Assembly (NCBI GenBank): GCA_021613535.1
Contig: CP075493.1
Span: 12,896,001 to 12,960,000, forward strand
Source: Adineta vaga
Lineage: Eukaryota; Rotifera
Direction of reading: 5' to 3'
DNA length: 64,000 nucleotides
Below, piece by piece: positions 33,483-44,488 of the stretch. Position 1 is the stretch's first letter; every line of letters starts with the position of its first letter. Under the pieces are notes generated by a model. The model was not told where the DNA came from and ran no database searches. It saw nothing but the letters and a program-made list of their open reading frames with translations. The translations under genes were made by a program, and so were the position numbers.

Positions 33483-34992
33483 TTAAATACTTTTAATCAT
33501 ATAATTTTCATTGTCAAATAATTCAAGTTCAAGTTGATGATATTGTTGAAGTGAATCATGATGACCAATACTAATCATTGTCAAATTTTGATTAATCAAA
33601 TATGTATACATTTTCATTTCCATTCGGACATCAATTGACGAAGTAATTTCATCTGGGAAAACTAGATTAATACGTGGATGTTCATTTGATGCAAGACGAA
33701 GAAGTAATCGTATAAATGATAAACGTTGAATTTCACCCGATGATAATAAATCTTGCCAAGGATATTTTGGACATTGATGAATATTTCCTTGAACACAATT
33801 TAGAATATGCGCAAGATTCCATTCCGTAAGAAATTGTTCAATTTGTATTTGATGAATGACATTTGATTGAGAGTCAAGAGTAGGATAAGAAAGTTCATCG
33901 TACAATGAACTATTGGTGAAATAGGGACGTTGTGGAAGTAGATAAACTTGATCAGATCTATATGAAAATGATCCATTTTTGTTCACTGGCCATAAGGAAT
34001 GAAGAATACGAAATAACGATGTTTTACCAACACCACTACTACCTATGATTATAATTCGTTCAGATCTTCTGTTATATCAAATAAAATCTACCTGTGGTTA
34101 ATAAACGGTGTCCTTCACGCAAAATCAAATTTAGATTATTCATTAGTAAAACGTTTCCATTGTCCGGTGCTGTATATGAAAGATCTCTAATAATAAGAAT
34201 TTCATTGCCATGAATTTCTTCATTGATTTGTTTTTTAAAACGATTGTACACGATGTGTATTTGATGCAATGATCGTTAAATCACTTGCTGTATCATTCAA
34301 TTGATTGAAACAAAAGATAAGATAGCCAATAATAAATATCGTTTCACTGATTTTCTGTACAAGTGCAAGTGTTGTTAAATGACCGTATAAATGAAAAACA
34401 AGAATTGCTAATGCTAATAATAGATAAGCGAATATACTACCAATGTAAACATATAGAGTTGTAGATAAACTACGTTCATCGGGATTATCAATTATTGGTT
34501 TTACATCATTCGTTGACGACGATTCTACTGAACAAGGATTGTTATGCTCACTAGTTGTGTTACACTCAGTTTTTGTAGTAGGATTTAATACGTGATAGTA
34601 ATGTTGCTCTGTAAAATACAGTGAATGTAAATAAACAGTCAATCTTTTACGCCATTGAATATAAATTATTGATGATAGAAAAGTCGATAGTGATTTGAAG
34701 AATGCATCAAGTGCGACGTAGAAAAATGAACGAATAATTAACCAATGGAATTCGGAAAGATTACGTTCGGTGGATGACTTACCTAATTGAAAAGAATATT
34801 GCGATGGTAGTAAACCATAACTAAATAGATAATAAATTGAAAAATAATTTGATTAATTGCTATCAATAATAAAAGTATTAGTGGATGAGAATAGAAACGT
34901 TCATCCAAATGACGAGAAAATGATGATCATATACGAAAAATTTGTATAAATCGTTTGAGGAATAGATAATTTAAGTTGTTTATCGAACTCAT
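33483..34992 (-). pseudogene. ABCD4-like half ABC transporter, decayed
   Basis: ABCD4 family features run along the minus strand from ATG 34992: FLKRFIQIFRI, then HPLILLLLIAINQ, YGLLPSQYSFQLG, WRKRLTVYLHSLYF, DNPDERS, LREGHRLLTTG, Walker A GSSGVGKTS (built across a 49-nt intron, 34043-34091), LSSGEIQRL, a Walker B reading LVFPDE instead of the usual FLDE, and ISIGHHDSL. In animals ABCD4 moves vitamin B12 out of lysosomes. Lesions: TGA at 34927-34929 where the family has Trp; a frameshift near 34820; roughly 140 residues missing between DNPDER and the LYVYIG helix near 34460; and a second frameshift near 34240 after SNTHRV. The copy cannot make a normal transporter. Whether an intact paralogue exists elsewhere is unknown. 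Confidence 0.8.
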
Positions 34993-35243
34993 AATACATA
35001 ATGATATATTAAAAAAGTATTTTATCACTCTTCGATATATGAGACAATATTGTTGACGCTCTAATGTTGCCAGACGTTGTGTTTTTTTTTCATATTGTTA
35101 AATGTTATCTATCGTCACACACGTTCTCTCTTCTTTCTTTCTATACGAATTCCTTGACTATAGCTTTATTTAAGTTTGACGAAATGATATACTCAGAGAG
35201 AAAAGGTAAAAAAACAGTTAAATAATATCATATATAGTTTTTT
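34993..35243. other. short intergenic spacer
   Basis: AT-rich DNA between the transporter relic and the end of the F-box gene. Nothing recognised. Confidence 0.4.
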
Positions 35244-36953
35244 CTACAGCTTCTCTGTGATCCTTGGATATTTGTTATCAATCCAAATACATATGTGTGT
35301 ATCATGCGATGTTGTTCCATCATTTTCATAATCTCTTGTGGTATGTCCAGTACGAAAACGAGCATTACGTTTACGTAATTCACTTTCCAATGATGATAAA
35401 TCAATTGGATTATCAAATATATCAAAACAAACTTTTATTGTCAATAATTTTGATAATCGTTCTAGTAAAATTAACACATAATTTGTTTGTTTAATACTAA
35501 TTGTCAGATGTTTAAGATTTGAAAATACTTTGCAGAATTCTATAGTAACATTTTCATTAATAAAACATGTTGGATATGAACAGATACATAAATTTTTAAT
35601 CCTTTCAGTCAAATATCTGCATAATTTCGTGTTTTTGAAGACGAAGGAAATATGTTGCGAACTAATACATAGTTCGGATAATTTTCGAGCTTTACTCAAT
35701 ATATTGAGTAATAAAGATGAAATATGAACTTGAGGAGTTTGTGCAGCATTCAAGAAGACTAGATTAGATAAATTAACAATTGTTTCCAAGGATTGAATGT
35801 TCTGAATTTGTCCCGTATATGATAGATTTAATATTAGACTTGTGATATTTCTAAAATAATATTTGTATTCGTTTTGTATGTCTAGATAATAGATAGTTAA
35901 ATTTTTAACATCATTAAATTTGTTCAAATTCTTCGGTATATTATCACAACCAACAGTAGTAATATATGTTGGTAATGTGAAAGGAAATGATGCAAAAGGT
36001 ATTGTATAAATTTTCGCTTTATCTTCTTCGTATGAATATTCTGTATACCATCGATGTGTTTTTAACCAGAAATCACTTTGAAACGCTTGGTATTTATCAA
36101 AAATTGTTATCTTATCATTATTATAATAAATAAATTCAAAACTAAATTTGAAAACTGTTAATTGAGGAAGTACAGATGTAATTAAATTTTGCCAACGAAA
36201 AGCATCAATAATATCATTATTAACAATAGATGAGATCATCAAAGTTTTCAAATTTGGTGTTTGTTTCATAAGCATTTCGATATATTCAAATGGTCCAAAG
36301 AATGCCGTTAAGATCAATTTGTTTAGATGAACAGCACAATAATTACTAAAATTTGAAAAACGATCTGACCAACGTGAAAAACATGATACATTTCGACAAT
36401 TGACATATTTTAACATAGGTGCATATTCAAATAAATGACTTAAATCACAACAGGAACTATCTGAAAGTGTCAAATGTGTTATCAATGAAGTTATTTGAAA
36501 TAGAAGTGGTACAGAATCATTTAATTCACTTTTTAGTTTATCATTTGGTTTGATTAAATGTATATACCGTAGATTTGATAAATATGGTAAGATGAATTTT
36601 AATTTGTCATTATCATCTTTGTCAATTTCGACTAGAATTAATGATCGAAGAGAAGAAAATTCATTGAATGAGAAAAATGAAAGAAATGTTTGAATTTGAT
36701 GACATGTCGGATTATTTGATAGAATTAATGAATAAATTTGCTTTTTAATTGCCGGATTTAATAATATTAGTATACAAAATTGATCGAATACGGACTTGGA
36801 AATATATCTGCAATCGAAATGTAATGAAATATTTTCAAGTAATTGCTTAAAACGATAATTTAATTGACCAAATGAATAAAAAATATCTGGTGCATTGAGA
36901 TAATCGAAACATTCGAGAAGAATTTCATTTGGTAAAGTTTCAAATGTCACCAT
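35244..36953 (-). CDS. F-box protein with degenerate leucine-rich repeats
   Basis: A single exon of 569 residues. The N-terminal F-box (ETLPNEILLECFDYLNAPDIFYSF, residues 4-27 and beyond) should bind Skp1 in an SCF ubiquitin ligase. The rest consists of irregular LRR-like segments (LKTLMISSI, LKHLTISIK) that would choose the substrate. Two similar F-box genes occur at 57188-58927 and at 62732 to the window end, so this is a dispersed family. The frame is intact; ends with TAG. Confidence 0.85.
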   Translation of the reverse strand: MVTFETLPNEILLECFDYLNAPDIFYSFGQLNYRFKQLLENISLHFDCRYISKSVFDQFCILILLNPAIKKQIYSLILSNNPTCHQIQTFLSFFSFNEFSSLRSLILVEIDKDDNDKLKFILPYLSNLRYIHLIKPNDKLKSELNDSVPLLFQITSLITHLTLSDSSCCDLSHLFEYAPMLKYVNCRNVSCFSRWSDRFSNFSNYCAVHLNKLILTAFFGPFEYIEMLMKQTPNLKTLMISSIVNNDIIDAFRWQNLITSVLPQLTVFKFSFEFIYYNNDKITIFDKYQAFQSDFWLKTHRWYTEYSYEEDKAKIYTIPFASFPFTLPTYITTVGCDNIPKNLNKFNDVKNLTIYYLDIQNEYKYYFRNITSLILNLSYTGQIQNIQSLETIVNLSNLVFLNAAQTPQVHISSLLLNILSKARKLSELCISSQHISFVFKNTKLCRYLTERIKNLCICSYPTCFINENVTIEFCKVFSNLKHLTISIKQTNYVLILLERLSKLLTIKVCFDIFDNPIDLSSLESELRKRNARFRTGHTTRDYENDGTTSHDTHICIWIDNKYPRITEKL

Positions 36954-37560
36954 TTGAGAAACGATATGTTATATACTCTCCTGTTTAATTTCAAGTATGT
37001 TTTGATTGTGTTATTTCGTCATAATATAGAAACATTCGTATTTTCTTTCTTCCTTTCTTTCTCTCATCACCTATTCGTTATGAGAGAAACAAATCATATA
37101 ATTCGATTTTTCTTTTTAAAAAATATCATCGAAAGAATTGAGTTTATATAACTCAAACGAGATGGAAATCATCTTTGAAATTGATATGCTTAAACCATTC
37201 CAGTTCTATATTGATTAGAACAAATGAAAATCATCAATTCTTAATAGCATCGATTTGGTTTCTTGAGGATACAATAAAAAAATGCGTAATTGAAATTGAA
37301 AATAAGAAAAACAAAACCATATTACTGCCTTCTTTGTCTGACAGTTTCGTTTGTGCTTGTCGGTTGTTTATGTTATCAACATAACGAAAGTTTCTATAGA
37401 ATTGATTTAAACATAAAAGCATATAGGATTTTTCATCTGCTTCATTTCTTCGATTCAAAGTTGTGGAAATGAGTAAAAAACAATTTTTTACAGCCTCTTT
37501 CGTTCCAAAACCAACTACAAGAAAAAGATGGAATCAAGTATCCTTCCTTATCAAAGAAAA
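36954..37560. other. intergenic or unplaced 5' exons
   Basis: AT-rich. Short frames near 37470-37560 (MSKKQFFTASFVPKP) may be first exons of the next gene, but I could not find splice sites that keep the frame. Confidence 0.3.
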
Positions 37561-38554
37561 TTAGCTTCGATTCTACTTTTTCTATAAGGTAATACCAATC
37601 AAACATGAACGACATCCTCGAAAGATTAGAAAACGATCGATTTCAAATGAAAATAAAGTATCATCGTATGGGTCGTCACCATTATTTGAAAATATCAATT
37701 CATCATTGAACATGCCAAATACAGAAATATCTTCATTTCATCAAGAACAATTCGAGACTAATGACACCTCGCATGCTTCACTTGCTACTTCCGACCGCCC
37801 CTTGCAATTCAAGTGAGTATAAATTCTCCAATAGTCTTTCCTATAGTTTTTTATCTACAGTAATTTTACAATGTACAATGATGGTGTTCATCAAAGAATA
37901 CGGCATTTAGAATATTCCTGGATTGTTACAACATTTTGGCTTACTGTCGTTTCTTTGACAGTCCTTTTAATAGCCATATATCTCCTTTTGATTTTAATTA
38001 AAAATCCGATAATGACAGCATCAACAATAACAACAATAAGTGGTAAAAATCAACATTTTTTTCTATTTTTAAAAGTCTGTTTCTTTATTTATTTACGAGT
38101 AAAGTTACAACGCAAACGACTACAACAACAGCAACGACAACGACGGCGACAACGACAGGTGAAAAGATAATTGATGAAAGCTTACTTTTTGCTGCAAACA
38201 GAAGGATTTATTCAAAATATTTGATTATTTTTTTCTTTAGCTACACCAACTAAACAATCATATTATTGTTCTGGTGTTTCACCATATTCATTATGGATTA
38301 CAGGCCCCTATGGTGACATTATGATGAACATCAATACGAGTCAATGTAATTTTAATTCCACTCCAGTGTACTTTACTAGTTTAGGTGGTGATATGGCACA
38401 TTATGGTGCGGGTGGTTATACTGCTATTTATAGTCCAACGAAAAATTCGTTTTCTGTCTTTATTGCTCCAATTATATCATATACTTTTGCAATCGTGCAG
38501 AATTATACACACTTCTACAGATGGAATGTCAACTGGGTTGGTATATTAGAATGA
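37561..38554 (+). CDS. Membrane protein with Thr-rich stalk and unassigned C-terminal domain
   Basis: Exons 37861-38042, 38105-38158 and 38241-38554 join in frame through GT-AG introns of 62 and 82 nt. An upstream exon ending at 37812 (donor GTGAGT) also continues the frame, from at least about 37561; its true start is unknown. The product has a basic, Ser-rich cytoplasmic part (KIRKRSIS), one TM helix near TFWLTVVSLTVLLIAIYLLL, a threonine stalk coded by ACA/ACG repeats, and an extracellular domain of about 100 residues starting SYYCSGVSPYSLWI and ending VNWVGILE. The stalk is likely O-glycosylated. I do not recognise the domain; the layout suggests a surface protein of a rotifer-specific family. 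Confidence 0.55.
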
Positions 38555-39145
38555 AGAACATTTATCTTCGATGCTGTCCACAGTTTTCTGAGAAGTCTCC
38601 TTTCAGTTCAACGACCTTTTTTTCATAATTATAATCACTTTCATTAATGTTACCGATACGAAGATAAGTTTATTTGTAACAAAGAATAATATAAGAAAGG
38701 AATTCTTGCCAGTGCCAATTTTTGTGTTTCATAATAATATATTTAACAGTGACGAATGGAGATATTCTGGATAGAAAAGGCTCCAGCGTTGATGAAGTTA
38801 TGCTTTTCTTTATTTCTTCATATCATATCATGTCGTTTGCATATTAAAACAGTGACCTATTTACCCTTCCAAAGAAGAACAGAACACAGTATTATAAGAA
38901 TAGAATACAAAATATGGACAAAGTCCAAGGTAAGAACAAAGAAAAGGATGTAATGCTGTTCATTGATTTCGTGACAATAGAATACTTTTTTACTTCTATA
39001 AAATAAGTCTGTTCTTTTATAGAGTCTGTCTATCTCTCTCGTTAATACATTCCTCCTCATACAGAAAATTCAATCTAGTCATTTGGTCTTTTCTTTCTAA
39101 TTCCTTTTTTATTGATACAATTGCAACTTAATAACATCAATAAAG
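38555..39145. other. intergenic, no gene seen
   Basis: AT-rich. Short frames at 38756-38953 and 38857-39060 have low-complexity composition and no family resemblance. Confidence 0.45.
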
Positions 39146-39486
39146 ATGCATCTCTCGTATATTCTGGTAGCTCTGTGCTTTGTTTTGATCATTCCAGCAA
39201 CTGCATCAATGGATTAGCTTAAGTTTACTAATTGGTGTGCTGGTAAGAAGTTGAAGGCACAATATGATGAAATGCAGAAAGCCAATTGTATACATTGTGA
39301 TAGATTTTTCCATTGCAAAGGAAATTACAATGCTGTTTATGAATGTTGAAACTCTGCTGAAACCAAACGCGTTGCAAAAAAAAGTGAGTCATGATGATGC
39401 TCTGCATATCAGTCATATTTCATTTTGTTTCGTTTCAAGTTATTCAGTTAGTAATTGCCGTGAAGAAGTGATGATAGAAAAAAGTG
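39146..39486 (+). pseudogene. Small secreted cysteine-containing protein with two nonsense codons
   Basis: ATG 39146 starts a clear signal peptide (MHLSYILVALCFVLIIPATA). After two more codons there is a TAG at 39215-39217. The same frame continues with LKFTNWCAGKKLKAQYDE, CIHCDRFFHCKGNYNAVYEC, then a TGA at 39347-39349, then NSAETKRVAKK. A GTGAGT donor near 39383 and TTCAG acceptor near 39448 join it in frame to ISNCREE. Regular cysteines and a working splice pair show that it was a real secreted protein. The frame after 39486 stays open to 39797 but its composition is not convincing. Family not recognised. Confidence 0.6.
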
Positions 39487-39973
39487 AAGAAAAAGAAAGT
39501 TATTCGAGCACGCTTACTATCATTGGGTGTAAGCAAGTATATATCTCAATAGTTTTTTATGAATACGAAAGTATATTCATATTAGATCGATGTCATTTGG
39601 TTTTATATTATAGTACTATAGTGGAAGTACTCAGGATTGCTCGTGAAATTTTTTTTTCTTCTGTAGAACGAAGATATAAAGTTTCTCTGATTCCAATACT
39701 GTTACACTTCAAACATAAACAAAATAGAAAAAGAAAGACTCCGTATCATGCTAAAGCCGTGCTTTTCATCTCGATCACAATTCCTACTAGACTCTAATCT
39801 ACATTCGCACGCTCATAGCCTGATTTGCTACTTTTGATACAAATCAAAGTCAATAGGTGGTGTCGCCAGATGTTTTTTGCCACATTGATCTGTAGTTTTT
39901 ATCGAAAAAACAGTTCGTTGATAAACATTCTGACTCACTTACTGTAAAGAAAACGAATGAAAGAAAAAAACAA

Positions 39974-40705
39974 ATGACGTTAAATGTATCTATGAAAATA
40001 GATGTAAATTTACAGACTGTTACCGATCTTGTGCATAAACAGTTCGATCTTCATGTTAATCCAGAACGTGAAAGTAAAGTATATGCAACACTCTATGCAT
40101 TTGATATCTTACATAGACGAGCAAATGAATATACTCAATTGTCTGAAGCCTCTCGGACTCGAATTTCTCAACGACTGATAATCTTATGTGACACTGCTGA
40201 AACAATAGATCCACCTGATTGTCCAGAATTAATGATCGACAATAATGATACCACCATGATACTATTTCAGAAGATTAATAGATATCTTTTTCATGAACTG
40301 GATTCGATATTAGAAACACATATTCATGCTGAAATGTCCCATGTTTCTACCATGCCGACTTCATCGTCGTCGTCGTCGTCGTCGTTCGAACTACCTTTGC
40401 CACCTATTGAATGGGCAGTTAACCTTGTTGAAGAATTAGATTATACTAACTATCTCACTCTTCAACCCAGACCATCACTAATTGAATGGATTCAAACAAT
40501 CATTGACAAACATTACAATCCTAGCAATCTCACGCTCTATTTATGCAGTGGATGGAATGCTGTCATAGCTCGTTACAACGAAGTCATCATGGCTCCTATT
40601 GGTAGCAGTCGTCGTACTCAATTATTAGACGCTTTTATCGACAGATTACGCAATACAATGTGCTATCCTGTTCGTGTATCTATTTTGTCAGCTAATCTAA
40701 ATTGA
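39974..40705 (+). CDS. Hypothetical protein with polyserine run
   Basis: A single exon of 243 residues from ATG 39974, ending in TGA. The N-terminal half is helical (KVYATLYAFDILHRRANEYTQ). A TCG trinucleotide run near 40361-40390 encodes eight serines, and the C-terminal half has LIEWIQTIIDKHYN and LYLCSGWNAVIARYNE. No TM segment or signal peptide. I do not recognise the family. Even composition and length favour a real cytosolic protein. Confidence 0.5.
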   Translation: MTLNVSMKIDVNLQTVTDLVHKQFDLHVNPERESKVYATLYAFDILHRRANEYTQLSEASRTRISQRLIILCDTAETIDPPDCPELMIDNNDTTMILFQKINRYLFHELDSILETHIHAEMSHVSTMPTSSSSSSSSFELPLPPIEWAVNLVEELDYTNYLTLQPRPSLIEWIQTIIDKHYNPSNLTLYLCSGWNAVIARYNEVIMAPIGSSRRTQLLDAFIDRLRNTMCYPVRVSILSANLN

Positions 40706-40881
40706 CATTTTTAAATAATCGAAAGAAAGAGATACTATAGATATAGTACTGTTAATGTTAAATAGTAGCTGTAACTATGACAGGATATGCTTCCTGTTAA
40801 TGTATATAAATAGAAACTACTTGTATGTGCAAAAAATAATAATATATTGAAAGTTTGAGTGGCTAAATTTTCTTGTGCAGT

Positions 40882-41142
40882 TCAAAATGCATTCTTCGTA
40901 GTGGCTTCTATAAATGATAGATACAATTGAATAATACTGGATGGTATAGTAGAAAGTATAATAACAAGCACTTGAACAGTTAGCATACGTAAAAGTTGTG
41001 TATCTGTACGTCGATGACGTTGATTATTTCCATTCAGTATTGGCGATATTGATGAATATTCTTCACTGTTCGAATACCAAATAAAAAAATTAGAAAACAG
41101 GGACATAATGAATATACAGCCATATGTCAAGGTGCATTGCAC
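40882..41142 (-). pseudogene. 7TM receptor fragment (TM5-TM6)
   Basis: A frame without ATG start carries RHRRTDTQLLRMLTVQVLVIILSTIPSSII, split here as the cytoplasmic RHRRTDTQLLRM and the hydrophobic LTVQVLVIILSTIPSS. This is the loop 3 to TM6 region of rhodopsin-type receptors that are abundant in bdelloids. The frame ends soon after TM6 and TM1 to TM4 are absent upstream. It is a truncated relic. Confidence 0.6.
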
Positions 41143-41234
41143 AACGGTGTAACTCTACTAGATTGGTGAACAAGATTAGCTATTTCACAATAAACTATCA
41201 TATGACTCTATATAAGACGATCATTATTAAGGTA

Positions 41235-41258
41235 ATATATATATATATATATATATAT
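41235..41258. repeat. (AT)12 microsatellite
   Basis: An uninterrupted run of about twelve AT dinucleotides in the spacer between the receptor fragment and the NHL pseudogene. Confidence 0.9.
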
Positions 41259-41601
41259 GTAGTGGACAAATGAAAACATCAGAAAATGAATTGAGATTTA
41301 TTTTTTTGTTGTGACATGCAATTAAAAGAAATCAAATTGCGTTCAGTTGCACAATTCTGATAAAATTATGCTTATTATTTCAGTTATGGACTATACGGAA
41401 TTCGCTCTCACTCTTAAGTTATGCTATGAGTACTATGTGAGTATAATACATACAAAAAGATACTCGTTTGTAAAAGGACCGAAAAAGAAATTAAATGTTA
41501 GTTTCGATTTATTTAGTGTTGATTACAACGAATAATATCTCTGTTGATGTGTTTATTTAAGAATGATCTTCATCAAACACATATTTAGTCAGTGAAATAA
41601 T

Positions 41602-42501
41602 TTAGCACCAAAGATCACCACCCTGAAATTCAAACTTTTGAACTCGATGATTTCCTCTGTCACATACATACAAATTCATTTTACTGTCAAATGCTAGGCT
41701 GTACGCAATACTCAAATGTTCAGCATCATTTCCACTTTTTCCCTCTATACTACCAGCTATCACTTCCATTTTCTTATCTCTTATACTCATTCGTTTAACG
41801 CGAGGTGAGTATTGTTCCGTAATATATAAATTACCATATTGATCAAGGATTACATCTGAAGGTCTATCCAGACTAGATGCAACACTAACGCTCTTAGTAT
41901 TGTTGCCATTATAAAATAACTGAATTGTCCCTCTAGAGTAATCACATACATAGATATTATCACATTGATCAACAAAGAATCCACCGTTAGACCATGCTGC
42001 GACGATACTTCTATTATTAAATAATGTACTTGGCGAATACTTAATAATTCCACCTGAATATTCTGCCGAAACATATATATCTCCTTGTTTGTTAAGAAAA
42101 ACTCTAGTTGGATGGTCTATATCTCTAATAACGGTTTCACCTTGTGTGCTATTTATAGATCACTTTTGTATGCGGTTACTCGAGGAATCAGCAATGAATA
42201 GATCACCGTTTATATTACCAGAGACATCGTATGGATAATAGAATTGATTACTTGCATTACCACGTCCATTTCCTCCAGCCACAACCTTACCAATATTTGA
42301 TCCTTGTACAAATTTCGAGACAACTTCTTTTCCTTCATCTACAACATAAAGATTATCATTTTGATCAATGAATATGCCAGAAGGCCAATGAAGTTGCACA
42401 TTTGATTTTCCCCATGTTCCATTCCCAGCGACAATGACACCGCATGGATTCCATTTGGGTTTGCTGCATGTAGAGCCTTTTGGTGGTTGTTGAAATGGCA
42501 C
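41602..42501 (-). pseudogene. NHL-repeat protein with in-frame stop
   Basis: The minus strand reads through about six NHL repeats: CGVIVAGNGTWG, GIFIDQNDNLYVVDEG, VVAGGNGRGN, DLFIADSSSNRIQK, then TGA at 42160-42162, then SINSTQGE. The same frame continues without further breaks through DNIYVCDYSRG, GNLYITEQYSPRV and NLYVCDRGNHRVQKF to TAG-less end at 41602. In NHL repeats this site usually is Trp (RIQKW), so a TGG to TGA change is likely. NHL repeats fold as a beta-propeller that binds proteins or RNA. The N-terminus is unclear: the frame goes on upstream to MCYNTLDHDC near 42604 but meets another TGA near 42541. An intact NHL gene lies at 60217-62012. Confidence 0.7.
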
Positions 42502-42594
42502 ACATTTTTCAGAACCAGGAACAGTACTAATTGTACTTGTTCATACATTTGTTAAAGTAGTGTTTTCAAAACAATCATGATCTAAAGTATTATA

Positions 42595-43138
42595 TTATAA
42601 CACATCGCTGATAAAAATTCGAGTAAAATCAATATCATATATCTTACAAGACTTATTTTGACACTGTTTCCATGTTAAATTTTGAAACTCTTGTCCTTGA
42701 TAAGTTGATTGATGCAATTTCAAACATTGAGCTATTAGTTTATCACAAAGACAAATCGAGTATTCACATGTACCATCATTATCTGTACAAGTCATTAAAT
42801 CTTTTGGTATCATAAAATCGTAGTCAACTGTTACATTGTTACATAAACTTGAAGAACTTTTATAACAATCATAGTGTTGTCGGCAACAGCGATCAGTTTC
42901 ATCCATAGCGCCATTTGTCTCTTCATGATTCAGTGAATTACACCTACCAGCAAGATAGAATTGATAAAATCTTAAATATTCTAAAACTTTAAACTTACCA
43001 ACATCCGTATGACTGATAATCACTGAATGATTTCTTTGTCAAATATGTTATTATGTCATTGAGTCGAGGTGAGAAAGAAGTTGATACCGCTGAATTGAAT
43101 ATAATAATCGCACAAAAGTAAAATGTAATAATCAACAT
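42595..43138 (-). CDS. Secreted phospholipase A2-like protein, altered active site
   Basis: Two exons (42999-43138, 42595-42943, intron 55 nt) encode 162 residues (489 nt). The signal peptide starts at ATG 43138 (MLIITFYFCAIIIF). FSDYQSYGCWC matches the start of the group I/II PLA2 calcium loop, and DRCCRQHYDCY (64-74) the active-site helix. His70 is present, but the next residue is Tyr71 where enzymes have Asp, and the loop between C48 and D64 is longer than usual and lacks the Gly-rich calcium pattern. Later cysteines (CEYSICLCDKLIAQCL) keep the fold. It may be a non-catalytic PLA2-fold protein. The NHL pseudogene begins just downstream on the same strand, and a former fusion is possible. 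Confidence 0.7.
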
Positions 43139-43474
43139 TTTGCGTTTTTAGTGAAAGATAAAATATCGTTACGAAGTATATACCCTTGACAAATGAGAGA
43201 TTAGTGACACAAATACTGTATTGTTAAAATAATGCCACCTGCATATTTCTAACACAGAATATCAAATTTCAAGTTTTTTTTCTTGGAAAATGAATTTTTT
43301 TTTTCGTAGAAGAAAGGATTATACATTTATTTTTTGTCTACACCTATATATTCTCAATGATTGATGAAAATCTTTTATATCGTTATCAGATGACAACCAA
43401 TGTGATTTCAATAGATCGTTTATCTCAATTAAAAATAAAAAATAACATTTAAAAAACTAACAATCAAGATATAT
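43139..43474. other. intergenic, no gene seen
   Basis: AT-rich spacer between two minus-strand genes. Nothing recognised. Confidence 0.4.
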
Positions 43475-44044
43475 TTATAACGAAGATGATGTTTTGGAAA
43501 GATTTAATTGATAATTTTCTTTGAAATTTTCAATAGTTGATGGAAGTTTAGGTGATTGAATGGATTTATGATAAAGATCATCAATTATCATCTGTGGTGT
43601 AAGAGTACGTGGAATAACAGCACATCTTCCTAATAAAGAAAAAGCTATTTTTTGATTTTTTTCAAGAATAATTAATTGTTCCATATAAAAAGCTTTATCA
43701 TCCCATCCATGTAAACGTGAAACTACTTGAAATCGATCGTTCCATCCAATGCTATGTCGATATTGACCTTGAAATGCACTAACAACATAAAAGGCATTTG
43801 CAAATCCTGCTTTTCTTCGCTCTACTACAGCATCCCATAAACCAGTTTGAAGTAGATATTTAAATCGACCAAAATCACAATGAAGAATAAATCGTGAATT
43901 GTTCATATGCCAATTAAAATCAAGATCATTTAATCGACATCGACTATGAATTATAACATCATCAAGGATATTCACACGAGACTTCGATATTTTATGTCGA
44001 AAATAAGAAAAAATTTGACGAGAAAAATAGCTTAAATCCAACAT
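43475..44044 (-). CDS. THEM6-like thioesterase-fold protein
   Basis: A single exon of 189 residues from ATG 44044. The hotdog domain starts at DLDFNWHMNNSRF, the conserved NxHMNN motif of the 4HBT/acyl-ACP-thioesterase-like clade that includes THEM6, and continues through AFYVVSAFQGQYRHSIGWNDRF in two parts (AFYVVSAFQGQ, YRHSIGWNDRF) and LGRCAVIPR. A short N-terminal segment rich in aromatic residues may associate with the ER membrane, as in THEM6. It may hydrolyse or bind acyl-CoAs. Intact. Confidence 0.75.
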   Translation of the reverse strand: MLDLSYFSRQIFSYFRHKISKSRVNILDDVIIHSRCRLNDLDFNWHMNNSRFILHCDFGRFKYLLQTGLWDAVVERRKAGFANAFYVVSAFQGQYRHSIGWNDRFQVVSRLHGWDDKAFYMEQLIILEKNQKIAFSLLGRCAVIPRTLTPQMIIDDLYHKSIQSPKLPSTIENFKENYQLNLSKTSSSL

Positions 44045-44488
44045 TACTTCATTTCACTCATAACTAGCCGTTTTAATCGTAGTACAAAGACCTATTAACA
44101 ATCTTTCATTGGCCGTTCGATATGACCAATGAACAAGAAGAGGTCGCACGTTGTCAGCTATACGTAAATCTTTTGTTTTTGGTAGACAAAAAGAAACTGT
44201 CTCAGCAGTTTATTTTTATAGAAGAAATTATCAGATTCATATGAACATTACTCACTCGTAATCACAGTGAGATAATTATCATTTAACGTAAAGGGATGAG
44301 CTAGATGTTGGTTGTATCTTTTTCGCGGCTTCCAAAGTGTGAACGAAGTAACACCTGTTTCGTCATGTTTTTTTTATTGAAGTAATTAATTCATATTTCA
44401 AAGAAGAAGATGAATTTATTCTTGAATGAGAAAAAGCAGCTTGATATTTATTTGAAAAAACTCATGTCTACATAGAGTTCATAGCTGT

